Shown in pieces: positions 46,018 through 55,918 of a stretch of DNA of 64,000 bases. The DNA comes from Cryptomeria japonica (Eukaryota; Streptophyta; Pinopsida; Cupressales; Cupressaceae): assembly GCF_030272615.1 (NCBI RefSeq), contig NC_081406.1:461990072-462054071 (forward strand), written 5' to 3'. Position numbers and translations under genes: made by a program. The notes beneath the pieces were generated by a model. It was given only the letters and a program-made list of their open reading frames with translations. It had not been told where the DNA came from and ran no database searches. Position 1 is the stretch's first letter. Each line of letters opens with the position of its first letter.

Positions 46018-47507
46018 TGATAGTTCTGATACTTAATATAAGTACAAATCCAATAGACAACAAGATGGGGGGGGGGTGAATCATACAAACATAATCATCA
46101 ATGAAAACATCAGATTCAACCTTAGTAACATATATCAGTCATATAATAAAAACTGTCAAACATGCAAACTCAAAAGCATATGAACAATATAAGCCTCATA
46201 ACACCAAATTTAACGTGGAAACCCAAATAGGGAAAAACCACTGCGGGATTTCGGACCCACTAAGAAATATACTCTTCTAGAGTATGCTCGGTTAAAAGCC
46301 AATCCTATTAAAGATTACAAAACACATTGCTAGATGTGACCCGGTTAAGGGATTTCCCTCAGATCTGTTAAGATCTTCACTTTGTTAGAAGTGACCTTGT
46401 TAAAGGATTTCAAACACTGATTTAGAATGTCACCTTCTTAGAGGATTTACTTATAAGACTGTTAAGTCCACTCGGTTAAGAGATTTCCTGTTACTTTCAC
46501 AAGCTAACAATAATACAATCTATCTGCAACTTTACATCTAAAATGCTAAAGCAGATTCTTATTTGTTCAACACAATCTAGACATAGAACTAATCTTGTCT
46601 ATCTGTTGGGCATCAATACTCTATTATTCAAACAGGTCTTCAAGCTTCTGTGCTCGGTGATCACTATGTATCATCCCTGTGCATACACTTGCCCGCATAC
46701 ACTGTTTATCAATAGTTCATTATTTATAAACAATCATCTAACCGCTTAATCTCCTTGATCACATTTCCCATGATCAATCATAGCCATCAGATCTTCAATC
46801 TTGTCTAGGTTCACTGTATCTTACAATCTGAAAAATGTTTTACCCTACCTTAAAACTTGCACAATCATCTTGGAACTTGTGTTACGGTAATGCGGTTCAA
46901 TCTAAGCTGTAGATCTTCTTGCCGACTTTCCATTGCCTTAGATTTGTTAACAAACTTCTTCCACGGCTTGCCAATCATTGATCTGCTCCAGCTCATTAGC
47001 TTCTTTCATTAAATATCACATGCAAACATTTAATGCATTTTGTTATAGCTTGGTTACAACTCGGTGAATACTAAACTTTACTCGGTAGACATTCTGTCTT
47101 CATTAACCAACTGCGATAACCTTAGGGTTTATCGACTAGGTTCCTTAGGGTTTACCGACTAGGTTCTTTACCTGATAACATAGTGTAGTATTAACCTTTA
47201 CATTTTACAACATATGTAGGATGTTAAAACAATATAAAACATCAAGATCTCATCATTGTCTGACTTGATAGAGTTGCCGATTAAATAACTTATCCCTATA
47301 TTCATCATATTCTTTCCTGTGTCTTTACCGACTTCTTTATAATCTTCATATCATATTTATTAAGATATGGCAACATCATACTGAATTAGAAAATCAATTT
47401 CTTGACATCAATGACAAAATAATAATATCAAGATAGTAAAACATCTTTAATCACTTATGTCCATAATTATCAACAACCTTCTCAATATCCTTGTTATATT
47501 GCCAACA
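46018..47507 (-). repeat. 3' LTR of copia element 2
   Basis: 1490 bp, TG...CA, matching 52232-53724 closely, including a shared 68-codon frame (46543-46749 against 52761-52967). It has two copies of the 22-bp GGTTTATCGACTAGGTTCC unit (47121-47170) and a nine-G run at about 46067. Confidence 0.95.
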
Positions 47508-47519
47508 ATCTCCCCCTTT
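47508..47519 (-). promoter_or_regulatory. Polypurine tract, copia 2
   Basis: AAAGGGGGAGAT on the minus strand, directly before the LTR start TGTTGGCAAT. Confidence 0.9.
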
Positions 47520-47599
47520 GGCATTGATGGCAAAACCAATTGATTTGACCGTTAAGAATTCAGATTGTTGTGATTCTGAAATGTTGAAATGCTCTCCCC

Positions 47600-47775
47600 C
47601 ATACATCAGACTTCTCTTCTGGTTTTCTCTCAATCTTCTCAGGTCTTCTCCTCTTGGTAGTCTTCTCCTCCTTGGGTAGGTCTTCTCCCCCTGGTAGTCT
47701 TCTCCCCCTTGGGTAGGTCTTCTCCCCCTGGTAGTCTTCTCCCCCTTAGGTAGGTCTTCTCCCCCTTTGACAACA
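47600..47775 (-). repeat. Multiplied polypurine-tract repeats
   Basis: A CT-rich array on the plus strand of alternating TTCTCCCCCTTGGGTAGG and TTCTCCCCCTGGTAG units (about 37 bp per pair, roughly three to four pairs). On the sense (minus) strand this gives a series of GGGGGAGAAGAC purine runs. Sireviruses are known for multiple polypurine tracts in this place; copia 1 has a shorter, more diverged version at 34665-34740. Confidence 0.85.
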
Positions 47776-48022
47776 ATGCCAAAAAGAAAAGAACTAAAAT
47801 ATAAGTTGTTTCTGTAAGAAGTTATTTCCTGCTAATGTGTATCAACTAAGTCTCGGTCAGAGCAATTGTTTACAATTCCTGTTCCCTGTATCATTTTTTG
47901 TATTATCCCAATATTGTTCCAGTACACTTTTAGAAAAGCATTCTTAAAGTGTATCACTCCAGTATCAGCTCCCTAAAAGATATTCAATAGATTCATCAAA
48001 GTGATGCTTTCACCGAACTCGG

Positions 48023-49840
48023 TCAGTGAGTAAGAGATAGGGGTAGGACCCCTAACTTACTTCTAAGATATTCAAAAGTGTCCTTTGGTAGTGGCTTGGT
48101 GAAGATATCAGCTATTTTTTCCTTTGTGTTAACATATTCGAACACCACTTTCTTTTCATGAGCTTCTTCTCTAAGATAATGATATTTGATAGATATGTGC
48201 TTTGTCTTAGAGTGCATAACAGGGTTCTTTGAAATATCAATGGCACTAGTGTTGTCACAGAATATAGTTACTGGCTCAGTAACTTTCTCATTTATACCTT
48301 CCAACAATTGTTTGATCCATGCAATGTTGGTACAATTCAGTGCTGCAGCAACATATTCAGCTTCGGTTGTTGACTAAGAAACACATCCTTGTTTCTTGCT
48401 AAGCCAACTCACTACTCTTTCTCCTAAGAAGAAAGCTCCTCCACTTGTGCTTTTCCTATCATCAATGTTGCCTGCCCAATCAACATCAGTATAGACTTTC
48501 AAATCAAAATCATTTCCTTTCTGATATACTAAGCCATAATCTTCAGTGCCTTTCAAGTATCTAAAAATTCTTTTGATTGCTGTCATGTGTATTTCCTTAG
48601 GATCTACAGAGAATCTTGCAACAATACCTACTGCATGTGCAACATCAGGCCTACTATGAACAACATATTGTATTTTTCCAATCATGGATCGATAGAGTGT
48701 CTCATCAACAGATGTAGATTCATCATTCTTTGATAGTTTGCAGTTTGTAGTCATAGGAGTACTTACTGGCTTTGAATCCTCCATTCCAAATTTCTTCAAG
48801 ATTTCCTTTATGTATTTGGATTGAGTAATGAAAATTTCATTCTTCATTTGCAATATCTGTAAACCTATAAAATACTTTATCTCACCGATTAATGACATCT
48901 CAAATTCTTTGCTCATTTCATTCCCAAAGTTATTGCATAAAGAGTCATTTCCACAAAATATAATATCATCAACAAATATGGTTGAGATTAGTATTCCATT
49001 TTCATCATTCTTCATGTGCATGTTACTATTCTCACTTGTCCTTATAAAACCAATCTTAATCAAATAAGAGTGAAGTCTTTCATACCATGCTCTAGGTGCT
49101 TGTTTCAGACCATATAAAGCTTTGTTCAATTTACATACCTGATCTTTATTGTCTTCAACAAATCCTTCAGGTTGTTCAATGAAAACTTCTTCTTCTAATA
49201 TTCCATTCAGAAATGCAGATTTGACATCCATTTGATATACCTTGAAGTTCTTGAAAGCAACATATGCCAACAATGTTCTTACTCCTTCAAGTCTAGCAAC
49301 AGGTGCAAAAGTCTCACCATAATCAATTCCTTCTTCTTGGGCATAACCTTTGCAAACTAGTCTTGCTTTGTTTCGAATGACCTCCCCTTTTGCATTTAGC
49401 TTGTTTCTGAAGATCCACTTTGTACCGATTACATTTTTGTCCTTCGGTCTTGGGACCAGTCTCCATGTGTCATTCTTCTTGATTTGATCAATCTCTTCTG
49501 TCATAGCATTTATCCAATCTTCACTGTTAAATGCCTCTTTCACTATTCTCGGTTCAAATTCAAATATCAAACATGTGTTTTGTCTTAGTTTGTTCCTTGT
49601 CATCACTGGATCATCCTTATCTCCCATAATCTGACTTTGTGCATGATGTCTTCTGACATATTTGGCTAATACAGGCTCGGTAGGCTCTGTATGATCCTCT
49701 TCATCACTCGGTAACTTTATATCTTCCTCATTTCTTTCAACAATTATCTTGGTAGGACTTTTCGGTTGCACATAGATAAATTCATCATAGTCTTCTTGTT
49801 CTTTGGAACCTGTCATCAGTTCTTTCTGCAAATTAATCAA
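48023..49840 (-). pseudogene. copia 2 RT-RNase H
   Basis: A 488-codon open frame (48374-49840) plus 94 codons after one TAG at about 48375. RT motifs: [81 protein letters not shown]. RNase [49 protein letters not shown] and the ending IADIFTKPLPKDTF. Catalytic residues are preserved. The single stop falls in VSQSTTEAEY, where Gln is expected. Confidence 0.92.
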
Positions 49841-50879
49841 TTTTCATATTTGCACTTTCTACTATTTTGTTAGATGATTTGATCATAGATTTAAATGCTT
49901 TGCTTCTAGAAGAATATCCTAGAAATGTTCGTTCTTCACTTTTCTGATCAAACTTGCCATTTCTATCATGTTTATGAACATAGAATTTGCTTCCAAAGAT
50001 CTTAAAACAACTTACATTAGGTTTCTTGCCATACCAGATTTCATAAGGTGTCTTCAAAGTACCTTTCTTCAATTGTACTCGGTTCAAGGTGTAAACAGCT
50101 GTGCTTATTGCTTCTCTCCAAAATGTTTATGGAACCTTCTTCTCAATCATCAGTGTTCTAGCACAATCCATAGTAGATCTGTTTCTTCTTTCAGCTATTC
50201 CATTCTATTGTGGAGTCCTCGGTGCAGAGACTTGTCTTTTAATACCATGATCATTGCAAAATAGGTTGAACTCATCAGATGTGAACTCTCCTCCTCTATC
50301 TGATCTAAGACATTTCAGTTGTCTTCCTGTTTCATTTTCAACTCTAGCCTTGTACCACTTAAACATTTGAAAAGCTTCTGATTTTTCTTTTAAAAACATT
50401 ACTGACATCATCCTTGAATAATCATCCACAAATAATATGAAATACTTATCACCATAATAACTTTGAACTTTCATAGGACCATAAAGATCAGTGTGTACAA
50501 GATCTAAAATTCCCTTAGAAGTGTAGGACTTACTTGTAAAGCTGGATCTTGTCATCTTGCCCATTTGGCATCCTTGGCATATAGCATTCTCAGGTTTTTC
50601 AAGACTCGATAGACCTCTTACTCTGTGTTTCTTACTTATCTTGATCAGATTATCAAAATTAACATGACAAAACCTTTTATGCCATAACCAGGTGTTATCA
50701 ATCTTTGCATGCAAGCACTTGTTGTGAGTAGAGTCAAGGTGAAATGTAGTACCTTTTGTTTGTGTCCCGGTAGCAGCTAACTTTCCATTTTTTTCATGAA
50801 CTTTGACAATTCCTTTCTGAAATTCTATTCGGTAACCTGTGTTGTTTAGTTGTGCTACACTCAACAAATTATATTTCAA
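49833..50879 (-). pseudogene. copia 2 integrase
   Basis: Two open parts in one frame (50205-50879 and 49833-50087) separated by two nonsense codons near 50200 and 50130. Zinc domain WLWHKRFCHVNFDNLI with CQGCQMGK; core VHTDLYGPM, CLRSDRGGEFTSDEF, SAPRTPQ-stop-NGIAERRN; C-terminus PYEIWYGKKPNVSCF and [11 protein letters not shown]. In the first block the usual CGPM Cys reads Tyr. It frameshifts into RT near 49845. Confidence 0.9.
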
Positions 50880-51238
50880 ACCTTCAACCCAATAAACATC
50901 ATTGCATCTTGCTTTATCAAGAAGTGTTATGGATCCTTTACCTCTTACCGGACATGGTGCATCATTACCAAATCTAACATAGCAAACTTGTGTTTATCTC
51001 CTATCATATGATGTGAGCATCCACTATCTATAATCCAAGAATCATTAGTGTTTATGTGAGATATTAGGGATTTTTCTTCATACCTTTCTTCATCTAATCC
51101 ATCCCTGATAGCCACATAAACAACTTCCTCTGTATCCATCTCATCTGATTTGTCATCTTCAGATTCCTCATCAGCAATTAAGCAGGTCTTTTTATCTCTT
51201 CTTCTGAAGTCTCAGTGACCTCTGTAATGATTATCTTT
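50880..51238 (-). pseudogene. copia 2 protease
   Basis: Frame 50945-51139 has EEVVYVAIRDGLDEERYEEK, then SWIIDSGCSHHMIGDKHKF with the D-S-G active site. Compared with element 1 a small deletion joins MLDLVMMHHV, removing the EDYDGDYARFGNDA stretch in frame terms. An uninterrupted ATCTT empty site lies at about 51233. Confidence 0.85.
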
Positions 51239-52129
51239 CTATCTGTCATCTCGGTAATCTCTCTTTTTAGTGAAATCTTTGTCAGGGTAGTTAGAAGCCA
51301 TATGTCCAATCTTATCACAATTGAAACATTTCAAGGGTAGTTTTCCCTTATACTTACCTTTGCCTCTTGGTAACCTTTTGACCAATAATGATTCAAACTC
51401 TTCTTGCTTTCTGATTTCTTCACACAGTTTGTGTACCTCCTCCATGTTCTTCCGAAATCTTTCACTTGCTCCACTTTGATCTCCTTTAGAGTACTTATAC
51501 TTTCTTTCATTGTAATCATTAGATTCATTCAGATGAAAAGAACTAAATGCAGATTCAAATTTATTTACCAATGACCCACTATTATCAAAATTACTTAACT
51601 TAAATGCATGTAGCTTACCAATAGTAGCATCCAAGGAAACTGGCATATTAGGTATAGACCTCAATTCATTGATTGCAGAGACTCGGACTGCATAGGCAGG
51701 TAGAAGGGTTCTTAACAACTTACTTGTCACATCCTTTTCTTCAATAGTTCCTCCTGCTCCCTTGATTTGATTTACAATCTCCTTTAGTCTTGTACTATAC
51801 TGGGTTATGTTCTCACCTTGATTCATCCTCATAGATTCAAGTTGTCCTCTTAGACTATCAACTTTTGCTCTTTGAACATGTTCATCTCCTCCATATACAG
51901 ATATGAGCTTAATCCACATAGCCTTTGCATCATTGCAGCCTTCTAGATCATTAAACTCAGAATCAGTCAATGCAGATGTTATTTCAATCATTTCTTGAAT
52001 GTGTTCTTGCTTTGCCTTTATCTCTTCCATAGTCAATGGATAGGTGCTCGGTGTAACAAAATCATTCTCCAGATAGTATATAGAATATTCACCAACTCCT
52101 GATAGATGAAGTTTTATCCTTTCTGCCAT
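51239..52129 (-). CDS. copia 2 gag, intact ORF
   Basis: Uninterrupted 296-codon frame starting MAERIKLHLSGVGEYSIYYL, with ITSALTDSEFNDLEGCNDAK, MWIKLISVYGGDEHV, ITQYSTRLKEIVNQIKGAGG, SKLLRTLLPAYAVRVS and RLPRGKGKYKGKLPLKCF. The zinc knuckle reads CFNCDKIGHMASNY, so the last Cys of C-x2-C-x4-H-x4-C is Tyr, which should weaken RNA packaging. This is the only full-length retroelement ORF of its kind in the window. It is the capsid/nucleocapsid protein; without working pol it could act only in trans. Confidence 0.88.
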   Translation of the reverse strand: MAERIKLHLSGVGEYSIYYLENDFVTPSTYPLTMEEIKAKQEHIQEMIEITSALTDSEFNDLEGCNDAKAMWIKLISVYGGDEHVQRAKVDSLRGQLESMRMNQGENITQYSTRLKEIVNQIKGAGGTIEEKDVTSKLLRTLLPAYAVRVSAINELRSIPNMPVSLDATIGKLHAFKLSNFDNSGSLVNKFESAFSSFHLNESNDYNERKYKYSKGDQSGASERFRKNMEEVHKLCEEIRKQEEFESLLVKRLPRGKGKYKGKLPLKCFNCDKIGHMASNYPDKDFTKKRDYRDDR

Positions 52130-52217
52130 GTAGAGAAAATTGACTTATTTAGCTTAGTTGCATCCCTCTTATACATCTTTGGATCTTTAACCTTAAAATT
52201 TCCTTTCGGAGTCCAAT

Positions 52218-52229
52218 GCTTTGATACCA
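52218..52229 (-). promoter_or_regulatory. Primer-binding site, copia 2
   Basis: Minus strand TGGTATCAAAGC, the same one-base variant of the initiator-Met complement as in element 1, next to the LTR end at 52232. Confidence 0.9.
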
Positions 52230-52231
52230 AT

Positions 52232-53724
52232 TGATAGTTCTAATACTTAATATAAGTATAGATCCAATAGCTAACAAGATAAGAGGGGGAGGGGTGAATC
52301 ATACAAACTTAATCATCAATTAAAACATTAGATTCAACCTCGGTAACATATATCAGTCATATAATAAAAACTGTAAAACATGCAAACTCAAAAGCATATG
52401 AACAATATAAGCCTCATAACACCAGATTTAACATGGAAACCCAAATAGGGAAAAACCACTATGGGATTTCGGACCCACTAAGAAATATACTCTTCTAGAG
52501 TATGCTTGGTTAAAAGCCAATCCTTTTAAAGATTACAAAACACATTGCTAGATGTGACCCAGTCAAGGGATTTCCCTCAGATCTATTAGGATCTTCACTT
52601 TGTTAGAAGTGACCTTGTCAAAGGATTTCAAACACTCATTTAGAATGTCACCTTGTTAGAGGATTTACTTATAGAACTGTTAAGTCCACTCGATTAAGAG
52701 ATTTCCTATTACTTTCACAAGCTAACAATAATACAATCTATCTGCAACTTTATATCTAAAATGCTAAAGCAGATTCTTATTTGTTCAACACAATCTAGAC
52801 ATAGAACTAATCTTGTCTATCTGCTGGGCATCAATACTCTATTATTCCAACAGGTCTTCAAGCTTCTATGCTCGGTGATTACTATGTATTATCCCTGTGC
52901 ATACACTTGCCCGCATACACTATTTATCAACAGTTCCTTTTTAATAAACAATTATCTAACCACTTAATCTCCTTGATCACATTTCCCATGATCAATCATA
53001 GCAATCAAATCTTCAATCTTGTCTGGGTTCACTGTATCTTACGATCTGAAAAAAGTTTTACCCTGCCTCAGAACTTGCACAATCATCTTGGAACTTGTGT
53101 TAGGGTAATGCGGTTCAATCTGAGCTATAGATCTTCTTGCTGATTTTGCATTGCCTTAGATTTGTTAACAAACTTCTTCCACGGCTTGCTAGTCATTGAT
53201 CTGCTCTAGCTCATCAGCTTCTTTCATTAAATATCACATGTAAACATTTAATGCATTCTTTTATAGCTCGGTTACAACTCGGTGAATACTAAACTTTACT
53301 CGGTAGACATTCTGTCTTCATTAACCGACTTTGATAACCTTAGGGTTTACTGACTAGGTTCCTTAGGGTTTACTGACTAGGTTCTTTGCCTGATAACATA
53401 GTGTAGTATTAACCTTTACATTTTACAACATATGTAGGATGTTAAAACAATCTAAAACATCAAGATCTCATCATTATCTGACTCGGTAGAGTTCCCATTG
53501 AATAACTTATCCCTATATTCACCATATTCTTTCCTGTCTCTTTACCGACTTCTTTATAATCTTCATATCATATTTATTAAGATATGGCAACATCATACTA
53601 AATTAGAAAATCAATTTCTTGACATCAATGACAAAATAATAATATCAAGACAGTAAAACATCTTTAAATAGTTATGTCCATAATCATCAACAACCTTCTC
53701 AATATCCTTGTTATATTGCCAACA
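52232..53724 (-). repeat. 5' LTR of copia element 2
   Basis: 1493 bp, TG...CA, partner of 46018-47507. Two copies of the 22-bp GGTTTACTGACTAGGTTCC unit (53339-53389). The G-run near 52284 is broken by an A. Confidence 0.95.
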
Positions 53725-54200
53725 CAATTTATCTACAAAAAGTGGAGATTAAAGGTTCAAGAGTGCTTTCAGAGAAGCCCTAGAGAGGGAGTGATATGAA
53801 TCAGCCCACCCAAGGGATGGATGAAAATCAATTTTGATGGGGCCTCAAAGCATAACTCGGGTGTTGCAGGATGTGGCATGGTCCTAAGGGATGAATGGGG
53901 AATATGTAAAATCATAAAATGTATTCCCATAGGAAATCAGACTAATCATGTTGCTGAAGCCATGGTAGCTTACCATCGGATGATCCTTTTCAAGGAAGGC
54001 AAATGCACTAAAGTTTGGTGTGAAGGAGACTCCTTAAACATAATCAATTACTTAAATATGAAATTCCCGCCTTCTTGGTCAATTAGTAATGCTATTAAAG
54101 CAACTAGGAAAATCAGCGAAGAATTTGAAATGTGTGTTTTTAAACGTGTATAGGGAGGCCAACTCCTACGTTGACTAGGTAGCCAACCTAGCTTGCTAAA
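53725..54200 (+). pseudogene. LINE C-terminal RNase H
   Basis: Resumes the LINE reading frame after copia 2: PPKGWMKINFDGASKHNSGV, AGCGMVLRDEWG, NHVAEAMVAYHRMI, VWCEGDSLNIINYLN. The RNase H catalytic residues D (FDGAS), E (AEA) and D (GDS) are visible. The ending YREANSYVD-stop-VANLAC is the usual N--AD-LA motif in another frame. Plant L1 elements carry this archaeal-like RNase H after zf-RVT. Confidence 0.9.
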
Positions 54201-54559
54201 CGGGAGACATCATTACTAGTTATGGTGAAATGAAATCTTTGCTCAATCAGGACCGGAGCCAGACAAGGAAATGTGGTACTTTTAATCATTATTTCTAATG
54301 ACCTTTCCACCTTTTTTGATGCAGGGTTTTCTTGAAGATAATGAGCATTTATATAGGTGCCTTATCATTATTATTTGGCATAGATTCTAGGCACTATTAC
54401 AGAATAACCACAGAAACCAGAGGAGAGGCTATCAAATTGAGAGAAGGAATTGCAAGGAAGGTGCTGAAAAAATGGGAGGTAACAAGAAAAGATTTGAACC
54501 TACTTCCTGCTCTGATTGGAGAAAGAATAAAGAAGTCTGGGATATCCTTCAGCAAGGGG
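54201..54559 (+). other. LINE 3' region
   Basis: Probable LINE 3' sequence. A 76-codon frame (54332-54562; MKIMSIYIGALSLLFG..., EAIKLREGIARKVLKKWEV) has no recognised motif and runs into the gypsy LTR, so it is not reported as a gene. No poly(A) is seen. Confidence 0.5.
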
Positions 54560-55825
54560 TGATAAGTCGATGCTTTGACATGTTTTTTATCATGAATCTT
54601 AGGTTTTTTGGTATCTTTTGGGTTGCATTGTGATAGTAAAGTATTGTGAATTTACTATATGTAATCCATGTTTTAAAACTGAACTGAAGAAATCATGTTT
54701 GAACTTTGTCGATTAATTCCTGTAGCCATGCCAATTTATTTTTGCAGCCAAATGATTTGTCCCTGTGATATGCAAATTATTTAGGATAATGTCATATGTG
54801 AGTCAATGAATATATTAATTAAGTAAGATATATATGCATGTCCTTTTATGTTGTTTTTCTTTTAGTGCAGATAATAATTGATGCTGCGGTGGATGATTTT
54901 CTTTCGTGCCTAAGGACTGGAGAATCATGTTCAGATAACTAGAGGTCAAACTGAAGGGGATTTGAGCAAGCGCAATATATGGCATAATCGGAGCAGTTAT
55001 ACTTCACCATGGCAGTTTAACTCTGGTGCATATTGAATTCACAAAATATCGCTTTGGCATGCAAAGACTATGGTTTGGTTTCAGATCCATGGTTCCTATA
55101 GTCAAGCTCTCACTTATCTCCTTCATCTGACAATTATCCACCTCTTCTTCTGGGTGTAACTTGAGTTGTCCATTGCAGTTGATCTTTTCTTTATAATAAG
55201 CTCTTCCTTCTTTCTTAGAGTTAGATAGGATGGAAAGGAATTGAGCAGAGTTTTGTCAAGCATTCTGAATTTTTCTCTTTTAGAATATGTAATCATTTTC
55301 AGGAAGAAATGAATAAGAATATGTTGTTTTGATCTGTTAATAGTACTTTGCTGGGAGTTTGATATCACTCATCCAAGGGGGCCCACTTGGTGAGTGATCC
55401 TATGTTTATGATCATTGAAGTTAGTTTTTACTTAGTTGCAGTAGAAGTTCATGACTAGATTGTTCCTACAGCCACTAGAAATAGATCCGTTGACTATTCC
55501 TGCAGCCAAGACAGAACAGTGTGATTTCTGTTATTTTCATTAGATCATTTCAGTAGTGTTTTGTGAAGCTTTCATGTAGCCTTTTATGATTTCCATTCTT
55601 TCCTTTCCTTTCTACATAATGTTAGTCACTACAGTAATGCAGAATAATCATTTAAGGAGATGAGTGCATATATATTGCAGACCCATTTCAAATTTTACGT
55701 TCTTGCATTGATAACTAAATGAACACCAGCCATGAAAATAGTAAACTCTACCATATGAATGTCCAAACTTCAAATTGAGATTTCAATTAGAGGTATTATT
55801 ATTATCATTATAGTTGGGGTAGACA
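54560..55825 (+). repeat. 5' LTR of Athila-like gypsy element
   Basis: Begins TGATAAGTCGATGC and ends ..GTAGACA, 1266 bp, immediately followed by the primer site and gag, so it is the 5' LTR. No second copy occurs in the window. It contains repeated CCTACAGCCACTAG/CCTGCAGCCAAG-like phrases (about 55467 and 55497; related CTGTAGCCATGCC at 54721). Confidence 0.75.
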
Positions 55826-55829
55826 TTTT

Positions 55830-55847
55830 TGGTGTCGTTGCTGGGGA
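55830..55847 (+). promoter_or_regulatory. Primer-binding site, Athila type (tRNA-Asp)
   Basis: TGGTGTCGTTGCTGGGGA differs from the Athila consensus TGGCGCCGTTGCCGGGGA at three positions, all C-to-T. It lies four bases after the LTR end. Confidence 0.85.
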
Positions 55848-55918
55848 TGGTGCCAAGCTAAGAACCTTTTATGATTATTTTAGTTTCTAGTTAATTGTTT
55901 GAAATTTCATGAATCTGC

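Larger units (their letters stand above)
46018..53724 (-). mobile_element. Ty1/copia (Sirevirus-type) element 2
   Basis: Sister of element 1, same strand, without the solo LTR: 5' LTR 52232-53724, primer site 52218-52229, intact gag ORF, protease, integrase, RT-RNase H, repeated polypurine tracts, 3' LTR 46018-47507. It is inserted in LINE ORF2, between zf-RVT and RNase H. The flanks are GGTTT (46013-46017) and CAATT (53725-53729), so no clean target duplication is visible. Pol carries three nonsense codons at Gln positions and one frameshift. Confidence 0.92.
31894..54559 (+). mobile_element. L1-type LINE split by two copia insertions
   Basis: Three plus-strand pieces (31894-33076, 41831-46017, 53725-54559) add up to about 6.2 kb and read as one element. 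ORF1 has a DUF4283-like domain and CCHC knuckle. ORF2 has APE endonuclease, RT, zf-RVT and a C-terminal RNase H, the plant L1 arrangement. Protein homology resumes correctly across each copia insertion. It starts where gypsy B gag stops. Its 3' end and poly(A) are not seen because a gypsy LTR begins at 54560. It has many stops. Confidence 0.9.

Noticed and set aside
46013-53729. Target-site duplication for copia 2
   Set aside because: Flanks GGTTT and CAATT do not match. CGGTT against CAATT with two G-to-A changes is conceivable, but would require moving the LTR end by one base, so I did not claim it.
54332-54562. 76-codon frame after the LINE RNase H
   Set aside because: No recognisable motif, and its end runs into the gypsy LTR. 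Kept as LINE 3' sequence only.
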